This document shows positions 18,359 to 26,082 of a DNA stretch of 64,000 nucleotides, piece by piece. Both the position numbers and the translations under genes were made by a program. This DNA is from Intestinibacter sp964449895. GTDB lineage: Bacteria > Bacillota > Clostridia > Peptostreptococcales > Peptostreptococcaceae. Location: NCBI GenBank assembly GCA_964449895.1, contig CAYVBY010000001.1, positions 1 to 64,000 on the forward strand. Direction: 5' to 3'. Under the pieces are notes generated by a model. It did not search any database, had not been told where the DNA came from, and saw nothing but the letters and a program-made list of their open reading frames with translations. Position 1 is the stretch's first letter; every line of letters starts with the position of its first letter.

Positions 18359-19031
18359 AATAATCATATTCTTTACAATCTTCACAAATAGCAACCTTCA
18401 TTTTTTTGCCTATCATATTTTTGTAATCTAGTAAAAATTCATTTAGTTGTGCATCAACTAGATTTATTTTTCCTTCACTTATAAGAGTTACCTTTTCTTG
18501 ATTTATTACTATTTTTAAGTTATTTACATCATTTTTTAGATGGCTTATTATGAAGCTATCGTACTCTAATTTATTTGCAAATTTGTTATAAAAATCGGAA
18601 TTTTTTACGATAGTTTCCCTTACATCTAAATCATCTTTAGATAATTCATCTTTTTTTATTTCTCTTATACTGCTTTTTTCGTTTTCTTTGTTTAAACTTA
18701 TATTTCCATTTTTAAAATCATTTATGTTGATAGAACTCATACTAGAAAGATCATTTGGATTAATTCCCATATTCTTTAGTTGGCTTTCTATTTCTGCCTC
18801 ATCCACACCATATCTTTCTAATAATTTCTTTTGTATTTTCATAAATTTTTCATTAGATATATTGTTTTCTCTCATATATTCATATATTTTTGATGTGAAT
18901 TGGCCCATAGTCATGCTGCCTTGTGATACAGAAAAATAAAGCTCAAACATATAATTTTCAAACTTGTCTATATCAGTTTCTTTAACTTTATTTTTTAGTT
19001 CATTGAAATCTATTATTCTATCGTCTGACAT
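18357..19031 (-). CDS. DUF3867-like protein
   Basis: Soluble 224-residue protein. The N-terminal half (MSDDRIIDFNELKNKVKETDIDKFENYMFELYF...NISNEKFMKIQKKLLERYG) resembles the clostridial DUF3867 family from memory; function is unknown. A serine/asparagine-rich stretch links it to a C-terminal alpha/beta portion ending ICEDCKEYDY, whose paired cysteines could bind metal. ATG 19031 is set by GGAGGGA 8 bp upstream; the ATG at 19049 has no such site. It has its own terminator. Confidence 0.72.
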   Translation of the reverse strand: MSDDRIIDFNELKNKVKETDIDKFENYMFELYFSVSQGSMTMGQFTSKIYEYMRENNISNEKFMKIQKKLLERYGVDEAEIESQLKNMGINPNDLSSMSSININDFKNGNISLNKENEKSSIREIKKDELSKDDLDVRETIVKNSDFYNKFANKLEYDSFIISHLKNDVNNLKIVINQEKVTLISEGKINLVDAQLNEFLLDYKNMIGKKMKVAICEDCKEYDY

Positions 19032-19175
19032 AAAAATCCCTCCTGTCAATATAAATACCTTTTAATTATATCATAAATTTGTAAGTTAAATATTGATTAT
19101 TTGTTATATTTTTTATTTAGATAATATTATTTTTATTTAAATAATATTATATATAAATACTCTGGGAGGTGTAAT

Positions 19176-19238
19176 TTGTCCTTTCGTCTTTTGTTAGTTT
19201 TAATTATACTAATGTATCTTGTGACTCCACAAAAGTAA
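19176..19238 (+). CDS. Candidate 20-residue membrane peptide
   Basis: GGGAGGTG ends 3-4 bases before an ATT and then TTG 19176, giving an ideal ribosome-site spacing for the frame MSFRLLLVLIILMYLVTPQK. This is a basic start, a 12-residue hydrophobic core and a polar basic end, like a tiny membrane peptide. Upstream are two near-identical 20-bp AT-rich units (about 19118-19152). A hairpin with flanking A and T runs lies 20 bp downstream. No homologue is recognised, and chance is possible for so short a frame. Confidence 0.4.
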   Translation: MSFRLLLVLIILMYLVTPQK

Positions 19239-19253
19239 CTTCAATATATAATT

Positions 19254-19300
19254 AAAAAAAGGTATGAGAAAATAAGTTTTAAACTATTTTTCCCATACCT
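19254..19300. terminator. Hairpin terminator
   Basis: AGGTATGAGAAAA pairs with TTTTTCCCATACCT with one mismatch, with seven As on the left and Ts on the right. It terminates the oxidoreductase gene on the minus strand and could also end a transcript of the small peptide on the plus strand. Confidence 0.8.
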
Positions 19301-19346
19301 CATATTTTTATAGCTATAAATCTAAACTTTTGCTAATAAATTTTTA

Positions 19347-20618
19347 TTAAAACATCATACTTTCTATTTGTTTAGTCATACTTACAGCATCATCAAAGAA
19401 TGATTTTACATTTACTACTGTTTCGCTGACATTTGCAAAATCTGCTGCAAATGTTGCTACATGACTTTCTATTACAGTATCTACAGAAGATATAGATGTA
19501 TCTATATCTTTATTTGAAACTCTTTTTATAAAATCTAAAAATAATTTTTCATCTAAATCTTCATCTTCTATTTTTAAGACTTCATCTTGTGAATCTAAAA
19601 ATCTCTTTATTTTTATTTGTTTTTCTTTAAATGAAGCTTCTACTTCTCCACCTTTGAAAAATAGTCTTATTTTTTTATCACTTTCATTTGTAAATGCATT
19701 TATATTAAAGTTTGCTGTAACTTTATTATCAAATTTAAATATACTAGTTAAATTATCTGATACATCATTGTCACAGTAATATACACATTTTCCATAAGGA
19801 CCTTCTTTTAGAATTTTTTCTAGGTTTTCTTTTGTAGGTTTTATATGGACTGCTTTATTTTCAAGATTATCATCTTCTAAATACATTTTCTTACAAGAAA
19901 ATGGACAGCTTTCCTCTTCTCCACATCTAAAGCAGTTTTCACTCATTTCCATTCTAAAGCTTTCCCAGTTAAATATTCTTAAATCTGAAAAACAAGATAC
20001 TTTCTCACAATTTCCGCCAGATAAATTTATCATCATGTCTATGTCTTGACAGCTATTTGTAAGCATTATATTTGCAGTATCACTAGTTATTCTCCAATTT
20101 CCTCTTACATAATTATGTATGAAATTTTTATATCCAACATCTACAGTATAAGCAATATTTACAAGTTCTCCCAACTCTTTAGAATCTACTATTTCTTTTA
20201 ATTTTTTATAAAAGTTTGAATATCTATAATTATAGGCAACCATAAATAATCTACCTTCATTGTCTTTTTTGAAATCTTTTAAATGAACAAGCCCATCTAA
20301 GCTATTTGCTGCAGGAGTCTCAACTAAAACATCATATCCTTTAGCTAAAGCCACTCTAGCTGTATCATAATGAAGTAAATCATAATGTGAAATTATAACT
20401 GCATCAGCTATTTTTTCACTAGCTACAAATCCGCTTAAATCATCAAACACCATACTTTCATCTACTGGATATTTTTCTAAAAATAAATCTCTTCTTCCCT
20501 TTTTATTTTCAACAAAAGCTACTATTTCGCATTTATCATTGTATTTTTCAATAAGTGGTGCATAAGTATAAGCACCTCTAAGCCCTGTTCCTATAATAGC
20601 TAATTTTACCTTTTCCAT
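19347..20618 (-). CDS. Gfo/Idh/MocA family oxidoreductase
   Basis: A 423-residue NAD(P)-dependent dehydrogenase-like protein. The N-terminal Rossmann fold starts LAIIGTGLRGAYTYAPLIE, and ADAVIISHYDLLHYDTARVALAKGYDVLVETPAANS holds the E-x-P-like active loop (residues VETPAA rather than the usual EKP). A cysteine cluster at about 229-246 (ENCFRCGEEESCPFSCKKMY) could bind a metal. The C-terminal alpha/beta domain follows. The substrate is unknown. The missing lysine of EKP may mean altered catalysis. ATG follows AAAGGGGAA. Confidence 0.85.
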   Translation of the reverse strand: MEKVKLAIIGTGLRGAYTYAPLIEKYNDKCEIVAFVENKKGRRDLFLEKYPVDESMVFDDLSGFVASEKIADAVIISHYDLLHYDTARVALAKGYDVLVETPAANSLDGLVHLKDFKKDNEGRLFMVAYNYRYSNFYKKLKEIVDSKELGELVNIAYTVDVGYKNFIHNYVRGNWRITSDTANIMLTNSCQDIDMMINLSGGNCEKVSCFSDLRIFNWESFRMEMSENCFRCGEEESCPFSCKKMYLEDDNLENKAVHIKPTKENLEKILKEGPYGKCVYYCDNDVSDNLTSIFKFDNKVTANFNINAFTNESDKKIRLFFKGGEVEASFKEKQIKIKRFLDSQDEVLKIEDEDLDEKLFLDFIKRVSNKDIDTSISSVDTVIESHVATFAADFANVSETVVNVKSFFDDAVSMTKQIESMMF

Positions 20619-20749
20619 TTTATTTCCCCTTTTCTAAAAGTAAACTACCCATTTTATAAAATAAATGAGTTTTCTGTTTGAAATAAATCCCATAAATTTA
20701 TAATTTTTTTTCAAACTTTGAAACCATATACTCTAATTATAATATATTT

Positions 20750-20765
20750 GGAGGAATATATGTAA
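20750..20765 (+). other. Ribosome site followed by ATG-TAA
   Basis: GGAGGAATAT is followed directly by ATG TAA (ATG 20760-20762), with TATAAT about 10 bp upstream. It is either a minimal start-stop element or the leader of a gene lost in this lineage. The rest of the 249-bp region shows no open frame. Confidence 0.3.
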
Positions 20766-20867
20766 AATATTATTTATATGATGTATTTTATACAAAACCA
20801 GAATTTTAGCTTTATCATTTGAAGATATTTATAAATTTTATATATGATGTATCTTATTTAAAACTAT

Positions 20868-21788
20868 CTACTTATTTGCTATATCCTTAGAATTATCGGT
20901 GCTAATTTTCTTTGCATCATTTTGATCTAGCTTTTTATTGTATAAAAACATATAAAATGCAGCTGAAAATACTACAAAGTAACCAAATATACTTATTGTA
21001 TCTGGTATTTCATTGAAAAATACTATTCCTAAAACTGCAGAACATATTATTCCACTATAATCGTATATAGATATTTCCTTAGCTGGAGCAAATTTGTAGG
21101 CAAGTGTTATACCAAATTGACCTACACTTGCAGATATTCCAGCAAGTATTAAATAAACAAACTGCATAATACTCATAGGCTTATAAACTGCTAAAAATCC
21201 AGGTAAAATTGAGATTAATGAGAAAGTCGAAAAGAAAAATACTATTGTATAGTAGTCTTCCTTTTTACCTAAAACCCTAACACATGTATAAGCAAGCGCT
21301 GCAAATACTGCACCCATAACTCCTACTAAATAAGGTATAACCTCTACATTAAATGTAGGTTTTATTATAAATAAAGCTCCTATAAACGCAATTGTTACCA
21401 TTGTAATTTGCTTTAAATTTATTTTTTCTTTTAAAAATAGTGCACAGAAAATTACAACTAAAAATGGACTAAGCTTGTTTAACATATTGGCATCTGATAA
21501 AACAAGTCTATCTACTGCATAGTAATTACATACTATTCCTATTGTCCCAAATATTGATCTTAATACTAAAATCTTTCTGTTTTCCTTTTTTCCTATTAAG
21601 CTTCCTCTGTGTTTGATAATTAAGTAAAGTGCAATAAGTGCTGCCACTAGATTTCTAAAAAATGTCTTTTGAAAACTTGGTAAATCCCCAGACATTTTTA
21701 TAAATGCTGACATAACTGCAAATCCACAAGCAGATGCTATTATGCAAAGTATACCCTTAATTCTATTTGATTTGATTAATTTATCCAA
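20868..21788 (-). CDS. DMT-superfamily (EamA) transporter
   Basis: Ten-helix permease of 306 residues with two EamA repeats (about 10-140, 155-285). It keeps an N-terminal RIKGILCIIASACGFAVMSAFIKMSGDLP signature typical of this subgroup and the FFRN motif after helix 2. The C-terminal tail is charged (KKLDQNDAKKISTDNSKD). Start is TTG 21788 after GGAGATG. It is divergent from the BusR-like regulator across 290 bp. The substrate is unknown. Confidence 0.9.
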   Translation of the reverse strand: MDKLIKSNRIKGILCIIASACGFAVMSAFIKMSGDLPSFQKTFFRNLVAALIALYLIIKHRGSLIGKKENRKILVLRSIFGTIGIVCNYYAVDRLVLSDANMLNKLSPFLVVIFCALFLKEKINLKQITMVTIAFIGALFIIKPTFNVEVIPYLVGVMGAVFAALAYTCVRVLGKKEDYYTIVFFFSTFSLISILPGFLAVYKPMSIMQFVYLILAGISASVGQFGITLAYKFAPAKEISIYDYSGIICSAVLGIVFFNEIPDTISIFGYFVVFSAAFYMFLYNKKLDQNDAKKISTDNSKDIANK

Positions 21789-21935
21789 ATTATTTCATCT
21801 CCTTTATTATTTATTTCACAAGATATAATTTTATATTTTATTTTTATATTAGTCAAATTATATATGTATGTATAATCGTGTATATATCAACTATTTTTTC
21901 ATATTTACTAAAAAAATAAATTTTTTTAAATTTTA

Positions 21936-21964
21936 TTGTTGCATATTAATTGAATAGTTATAAA
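21936..21964 (+). promoter_or_regulatory. Candidate promoter of the GntR/RCK_C gene
   Basis: TTGTTG (21936-21941), a 17-base spacer and TATAAA (21959-21964) match a sigma-A promoter 115 bp upstream of the regulator start. Confidence 0.5.
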
Positions 21965-22078
21965 ATAGAATTAATGATATTTTTTCAAAATACAAGTTTA
22001 TATATACAAATAATTTATTAATATTTTTATTATTAAAAACCTTTTCTACGAAAATAAAAATAAGGAGGTGAAAACAAA

Positions 22079-22702
22079 ATGAAAAGTAACTACACTATGC
22101 CCATTTATCAAAAGATTGCATTGGATTTAGCAAATCAAATACATTCAGGTGATTTAGCTGAAGGAAGTACTTTATACGGTCGTTCTGTTTTGGCAGGAAA
22201 ATACAATGTATCTCCAGAAACTATTAGACGTGCTATAAAATTACTTGAAGATATACATGTTGTTGAAAGTGTTAAAGGAAGAGGAGTTATAGTTTTATCA
22301 GCTAAAAATGCGCTATCATTTATAAAAAAATATCAAAATATTACAAACATATCATCTTACAAAAGCAATTTATATAAATTATTGACTGAAAAATCAAAAT
22401 TGGAAAATGAGATTGTTGAAACTTTAAATAAGATAATAGATTATTCTGATAGACTAGAAATCATAAATCCTTTAGTACCTATACAATTTACAATAGAAGA
22501 AGGTTGTAAATTTGTAGGAAAAACAGCTGGAGAAACTAACTTTTGGCAAAATACAGGTGCGACAATTGTCGCTGTAAAAAGAGGAGATGAACTTATAATT
22601 TCTCCTGGACCATATATAGAATTTTTAGTTGGCGACTTACTTTTAGTAGTTGGCGATAAACATATTTATAATTCTGTTCCAGCATATTTATACGGAAAAT
22701 AA
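22079..22702 (+). CDS. GntR-type regulator with RCK_C domain (BusR-like)
   Basis: A 207-residue protein. The N-terminal GntR winged helix (about 5-77, IYQKIALDLANQIHSGDL...LAGKYNVSPETIRRAIKLLED) is followed by a helical linker (about 85-130) and a C-terminal TrkA_C/RCK_C domain (about 133-205, VGKTAGETNFWQNTGATIVAVKRGDELIISPGP). This order is that of BusR, the cyclic-di-AMP-responsive repressor of osmolyte uptake, so a c-di-AMP or ion-homeostasis role is inferred. No transporter target is adjacent. Start follows AAGGAGG. A terminator immediately follows and an assembly gap comes next. Confidence 0.88.
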   Translation: MKSNYTMPIYQKIALDLANQIHSGDLAEGSTLYGRSVLAGKYNVSPETIRRAIKLLEDIHVVESVKGRGVIVLSAKNALSFIKKYQNITNISSYKSNLYKLLTEKSKLENEIVETLNKIIDYSDRLEIINPLVPIQFTIEEGCKFVGKTAGETNFWQNTGATIVAVKRGDELIISPGPYIEFLVGDLLLVVGDKHIYNSVPAYLYGK

Positions 22703-22730
22703 AAAAGCAGCTCAAACGGCTGCTTTTTTT
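22701..22730 (+). terminator. Terminator of the BusR-like gene
   Basis: A GCAGC/GCTGC stem is flanked by A and T runs. The identical sequence appears again after the N gap (22848-22902). Confidence 0.88.
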
Positions 22731-22747
22731 ATAACATATTAATTATA

Positions 22748-22847
22748 NNNNNNNNNNNNNNNNNNNNNNNNNNNNNNNNNNNNNNNNNNNNNNNNNNNNN
22801 NNNNNNNNNNNNNNNNNNNNNNNNNNNNNNNNNNNNNNNNNNNNNNN
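22748..22847. other. Assembly gap of exactly 100 Ns with duplicated flanks
   Basis: The 55 bases before the gap (22693-22747) are identical to the 55 after it (22848-22902), covering the end of the BusR-like gene and its terminator. This is the mark of two overlapping contig ends not merged by the assembler. The true sequence probably has one copy and no gap. Confidence 0.9.
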
Positions 22848-22940
22848 CGGAAAATAAAAAAGCAGCTCAAACGGCTGCTTTTTTTATAACATATTAATTA
22901 TAAAATACTCTGTAACTAAATAATATTTGAGGTGTTAATT

Positions 22941-23828
22941 TTGAGATTAAATAATAAATTTAAATTTGAAGATAACAAGGTGCTTATTTCTAATTTAGGC
23001 CTTGTTTTGATTGCAATTATATGGGGATTTGCATTTATAGCTATAAAATTTACAGTTGGATCAGTTCCACCTTATTATACGATTTCTTTTAGATTTACAA
23101 TAGCAGCTGTTATTTTAATAGTTATATTTTTTAAGAAATTAAAACAAATAAAAAAATACGAGCTTATAGCAGGAATTATTCTTGGATTATTTGCATTTGT
23201 AGCATATTTGGCTCAAAACATAGGACTTGAATACACAACGGCTAGTAACAGTTCCTTCTTATCTGTAACTGATGTTGTAATAGTTCCATTTTTGTACTGG
23301 GCTATAAATAAAACTAGACCTAATACATCCCAAATAATAGCAGGAATACTTGTTATGATAGGAGTCGGTTTTTTATCTTTAACCGAAAATTTCCAATTGA
23401 AATTTGGAGATTTAATTACTCTATTTGGAGCTTTTAGCTTTAGTATGCACATGATTTTTATAGATAAATATAATAAAAAAATAGATTCTTTATACTTGAT
23501 AATCGTGCAAATTACAACATGTGCAGTGCTTGGAACTATCACAGCATTTTTTCTAGAAGGACCTTACGATTTTTCTAGACTTACTAGCCTTAGTATATTT
23601 GGTATTTTATTTTTAGGACTTATAAGTACATTGATTACTCTATCACTGCAAAATATATGTCAAAAATATACAAAACCAGCTAATGCATCTTTGATACTGT
23701 CATCACAGACAATATTTGCAACTTTATTTGCTATAATTTTCCTAAAAGAAACTCTTACAGCTAGGATGATTGTAGGATGTGCTTTTATCCTTTTAGGTAT
23801 AGTAATTTGCCAGTATAAAAGAAAATAA
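22941..23828 (+). CDS. DMT-superfamily (EamA) transporter
   Basis: A 295-residue permease with ten helices and two EamA domains (about 20-150, 160-292). Motifs include IWGFAFIAIKFTVGSVPPYYTISFRF and the closing IFLKETLTARMIVGCAFILLGIVICQ. TTG 22941 is chosen because TGAGGTG lies 6 bp upstream; a GTG at 22932 overlaps that site. It ends before a 25-bp perfect terminator stem. It is the third DMT transporter in the window and is not especially similar by eye to the other two. Confidence 0.9.
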   Translation: MRLNNKFKFEDNKVLISNLGLVLIAIIWGFAFIAIKFTVGSVPPYYTISFRFTIAAVILIVIFFKKLKQIKKYELIAGIILGLFAFVAYLAQNIGLEYTTASNSSFLSVTDVVIVPFLYWAINKTRPNTSQIIAGILVMIGVGFLSLTENFQLKFGDLITLFGAFSFSMHMIFIDKYNKKIDSLYLIIVQITTCAVLGTITAFFLEGPYDFSRLTSLSIFGILFLGLISTLITLSLQNICQKYTKPANASLILSSQTIFATLFAIIFLKETLTARMIVGCAFILLGIVICQYKRK

Positions 23829-23839
23829 CAATATAAAAA

Positions 23840-23898
23840 ATATGAAAAATAAAAAAACTGAATGTAAAATTATCATTCAGTTTTTTTATTTTTCATAT
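23840..23898. terminator. 25-bp perfect stem terminator
   Basis: Arms 23840-23864 and 23874-23898 are exactly complementary, with A and T runs inside the stem. It separates the DMT gene from the marR promoter, which begins 9 bp later. Confidence 0.9.
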
Positions 23899-23906
23899 AA
23901 ATTTTC

Positions 23907-23951
23907 TTGACCAATAAGTAACTAGTTACTATAATTAAGGTAACTAGTTAC
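23907..23951 (+). promoter_or_regulatory. marR promoter with two identical palindromic operators
   Basis: TTGACC (23907-23912), a 17-base spacer and TATAAT (23930-23935) form a near-consensus promoter. The 12-bp palindrome GTAACTAGTTAC occurs exactly twice, in the spacer (23918-23929) and at the expected transcription start (23940-23951), 22 bp apart and so on one helix face. The layout predicts repression by a dimeric regulator, most simply the MarR protein encoded next. Confidence 0.88.
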
Positions 23952-23974
23952 TTATTTAGAAAGGAGTCCTTTAA

Positions 23975-24487
23975 ATGAATTTAGAAGAATTGTCAAAATC
24001 TATTTTCTCTGAAAATAGAAATTCAATGGAGAGGCTAATATTTTCCTCCATTTTTATACATCAAAATAAAATGCAGACAGCTTGTGATAAATTAGATTCA
24101 GAGATAACTATGAAGCAATGGTTACTTTTAGCTGTCGTTTCAACATTTGAAAAACCTCTTACTTTAAGTGAAATCGGCGAAATTATGGGATGTTCTAGGC
24201 AAAATGTAAAGAAACTTGCAAACTCGCTTGAAAAAAAAGGCTTCATAAAATCAATCCCAAAAGAATTTGATAATAGAGCTACTTGTATTTTGCTCGATAA
24301 AAAAATGAATGAATACATATTGAGAGTTGGCGAGATGCAAGACAATGTACTTAAGATTTTATTTGAGGATTTTTCAGAAGAAGAAATAAGACAGTATTTT
24401 TATCTTGTATCTAAGATGTACAGCTCGATTGAAAAGGTTGAAAAATACACTGAGGAAGTAAAAAATAATAGAAATAAGGGGATTTAG
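23975..24487 (+). CDS. MarR family transcriptional regulator
   Basis: Winged-helix repressor of 170 residues. The helix-turn-helix is about 64-88 (LSEIGEIMGCSRQNVKKLANSLEKKGFI), with a wing about 90-105 and dimerisation helices at both ends. It is the first gene of an operon with an FMN-binding protein (2 bp later) and a flavodoxin (next base after that gene). The doubled palindrome in its promoter suggests autoregulation. The ligand is unknown; redox or flavin stress is a contextual guess. ATG follows AAAGGAG. Confidence 0.92.
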   Translation: MNLEELSKSIFSENRNSMERLIFSSIFIHQNKMQTACDKLDSEITMKQWLLLAVVSTFEKPLTLSEIGEIMGCSRQNVKKLANSLEKKGFIKSIPKEFDNRATCILLDKKMNEYILRVGEMQDNVLKILFEDFSEEEIRQYFYLVSKMYSSIEKVEKYTEEVKNNRNKGI

Positions 24488-24489
24488 AA

Positions 24490-24885
24490 ATGAAAAAATT
24501 GAAAAAATATTTACTTGTTTTTTTAGTATTTGTTTTATGTTTAGCTACATTTGGATACTTTAAAATCTCAAATTTAGCAAAAGAGTCAATAAGCTCAATT
24601 GAAATAGAAAACTTAGATTTATCAAGTGTGAAAGACGGTACATATATTGGACAATACTCTTCAAACCCATGTGCTGCTAAACTAAAAGTTACTGTAAAAA
24701 ATCATAAAATTAAGGATATAGAAATTTTAGAGCACCAAAAAGGTCTTGGCGGTAAGGCTGAATCTATTTTAGATGATGTTATAGAAAATCAATCACTTAA
24801 TGTAGATACTGTATCAGGGGCAACACTTAGCAGCAAGGTACTATTAAAATCAATAGAAAATGCAATAATTGAGGGGGTAAAATAA
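24490..24885 (+). CDS. Membrane-anchored FMN-binding domain protein
   Basis: 131 residues: a basic start, one transmembrane helix (about 7-25), then an extracytoplasmic FMN_bind domain. The flavinylation motif SGATLSS at 109-115 places the flavin-accepting threonine at T112. ApbE-type transferases attach FMN to this motif, but no apbE lies in the window. KGLGGKAESI is also typical. It probably carries electrons outside the membrane. It lies 2 bp after marR and directly abuts the flavodoxin gene, so the three are translated from one operon. Confidence 0.92.
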   Translation: MKKLKKYLLVFLVFVLCLATFGYFKISNLAKESISSIEIENLDLSSVKDGTYIGQYSSNPCAAKLKVTVKNHKIKDIEILEHQKGLGGKAESILDDVIENQSLNVDTVSGATLSSKVLLKSIENAIIEGVK

Positions 24886-25398
24886 ATGAAAAGTGTTTTA
24901 ATAGTTTATAAATCAGAAACAGGTTTTACAGAAAAATACGCAAAATGGCTATCATCAGATCTTTCTTGCGATATGATAGAATTTAAGGATGCTTCTTTTG
25001 ATAAAATTTCAAATTACGATATACTTATATACGGCGCTGGACTTTATGCAGGTAAGATAAATAGCTTTGAAGAATTTAAAAAAATAGTTCCTAGTGATAA
25101 AAAACTAGTTTTATTTGCAACAGGTGCCACAGCTATAGATGATAAGGATACTATTGAAAATGCATTTGATAATAATTTAAGCAAAGAAGAACAAAATGAA
25201 ATTCCTCATTTTTACGCCATTGCAGGTCTTAATTACGATAAAATGTCTTTTAAACATAAAATGATGATGAAAGGATTACTTATGGTTCTTAAGAAAAAAG
25301 ACACTTCTGCTTATGAAGCTATTTGTAACTCCTTTGATGCATGTGATTTTAAGTATTTAGAAGAACTTGTAAATTGTGTTAAAGATATGATTGATTAA
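24886..25398 (+). CDS. Flavodoxin-domain protein
   Basis: A 170-residue cytoplasmic flavodoxin-like protein of the protoporphyrinogen-oxidase/HemG-like Flavodoxin_5 type. The phosphate loop YKSETGFTEKYAKWL (8-22) and the GAGLYAGKI and FATGAT loops would hold FMN. The C-terminus is helical. It starts on the base after the FMN-binding gene's stop. A cytoplasmic flavodoxin with a flavinylated membrane protein suggests an electron path to or across the membrane, controlled by the MarR protein. The partner is unknown. Confidence 0.88.
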   Translation: MKSVLIVYKSETGFTEKYAKWLSSDLSCDMIEFKDASFDKISNYDILIYGAGLYAGKINSFEEFKKIVPSDKKLVLFATGATAIDDKDTIENAFDNNLSKEEQNEIPHFYAIAGLNYDKMSFKHKMMMKGLLMVLKKKDTSAYEAICNSFDACDFKYLEELVNCVKDMID

Positions 25399-25491
25399 TA
25401 TATAAATTTATTTGATAATCTCTATACTTTTGATATTTTTTAATCCGTAGTATAATTACTATAAATATACATTATAACTTGGAGGAATACC

Positions 25492-25857
25492 ATGGAACTA
25501 AAAAAGCTCGATTATGATCTAACTGTTTGCAAAGTCAAATCAGAAAAAGATATTGATTTAAGTAAAGATTTTTATTTTATAGGAAAAACAGATGAAGAAA
25601 TTTCACTTGTATGTATCACAGACGACACACCATCAAATACTACAGAGCGTGATGATGGCTGGAAAGGATTTAGAATTCAAGGAGTCTTAGATTTTTCTTT
25701 AATTGGTATTTTATCAAAAATCTCTCAAATACTTGCAGACAATAAAATCGGAATTTTTGCAGTATCTACATTTAATACTGATTATATACTTGTTAAAAAA
25801 GAAAACTTTGAAAAAGCAATGTCAGTCCTTGAAGAAGCTGGATATATAGTGTTGTAA
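25492..25857 (+). CDS. ACT domain-containing protein
   Basis: A 121-residue protein of the CASTOR/ACT_7 type. There are two ACT-like halves (about 1-60 and 62-121), with GVLDFSLIGILSKISQILADNKIGIFAVSTFNTDYILVK in the second. Such stand-alone proteins bind small ligands, usually amino acids; no catalytic domain is present. TATAAT at 25451-25456 with a weaker TTTTGA box upstream may be its promoter. GGAGG precedes ATG. The zinc-ribbon gene follows by 62 bp without a terminator. Confidence 0.86.
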   Translation: MELKKLDYDLTVCKVKSEKDIDLSKDFYFIGKTDEEISLVCITDDTPSNTTERDDGWKGFRIQGVLDFSLIGILSKISQILADNKIGIFAVSTFNTDYILVKKENFEKAMSVLEEAGYIVL

Positions 25858-25919
25858 AAAATAGAAAAAATTTTAAAATGAAATATAATTAATAATATAA
25901 ATAGAAAGGTGGAATTTAT

Positions 25920-26078
25920 ATGGCTATGGTATATTTAAAATGCCCACATTGTCATAAAAAAAGTAAAATTGCTAGAAGTCTCAATGAAAAATCAACAAGC
26001 AATTCAAAAGCAAATGTTACTTGCGATAATTGCGGTAAAAAGTTTTGGTATAAACAAAGTGGAGAAGTAGGAAAATAA
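25920..26078 (+). CDS. Small zinc-ribbon protein (52 residues)
   Basis: A short frame, MAMVYLKCPHCHKKSKIARS and onward, ends GKKFWYKQSGEVGK. Two CxxC knuckles (CPHC at 8-11, CDNC at 36-39) make a clear zinc ribbon. AAAGGTGG precedes ATG. The fold resembles ribbons of small nucleic-acid- or protein-binding proteins, but no specific role is recognisable. It is probably cotranscribed with the ACT protein. Confidence 0.75.
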   Translation: MAMVYLKCPHCHKKSKIARSLNEKSTSNSKANVTCDNCGKKFWYKQSGEVGK

Positions 26079-26082
26079 CTAA

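Noticed and set aside
22848..22902. Second copy of the BusR-like gene end and terminator
   Set aside because: Identical to 22693-22747 across a 100-N gap, so an assembly overlap rather than a biological duplication.
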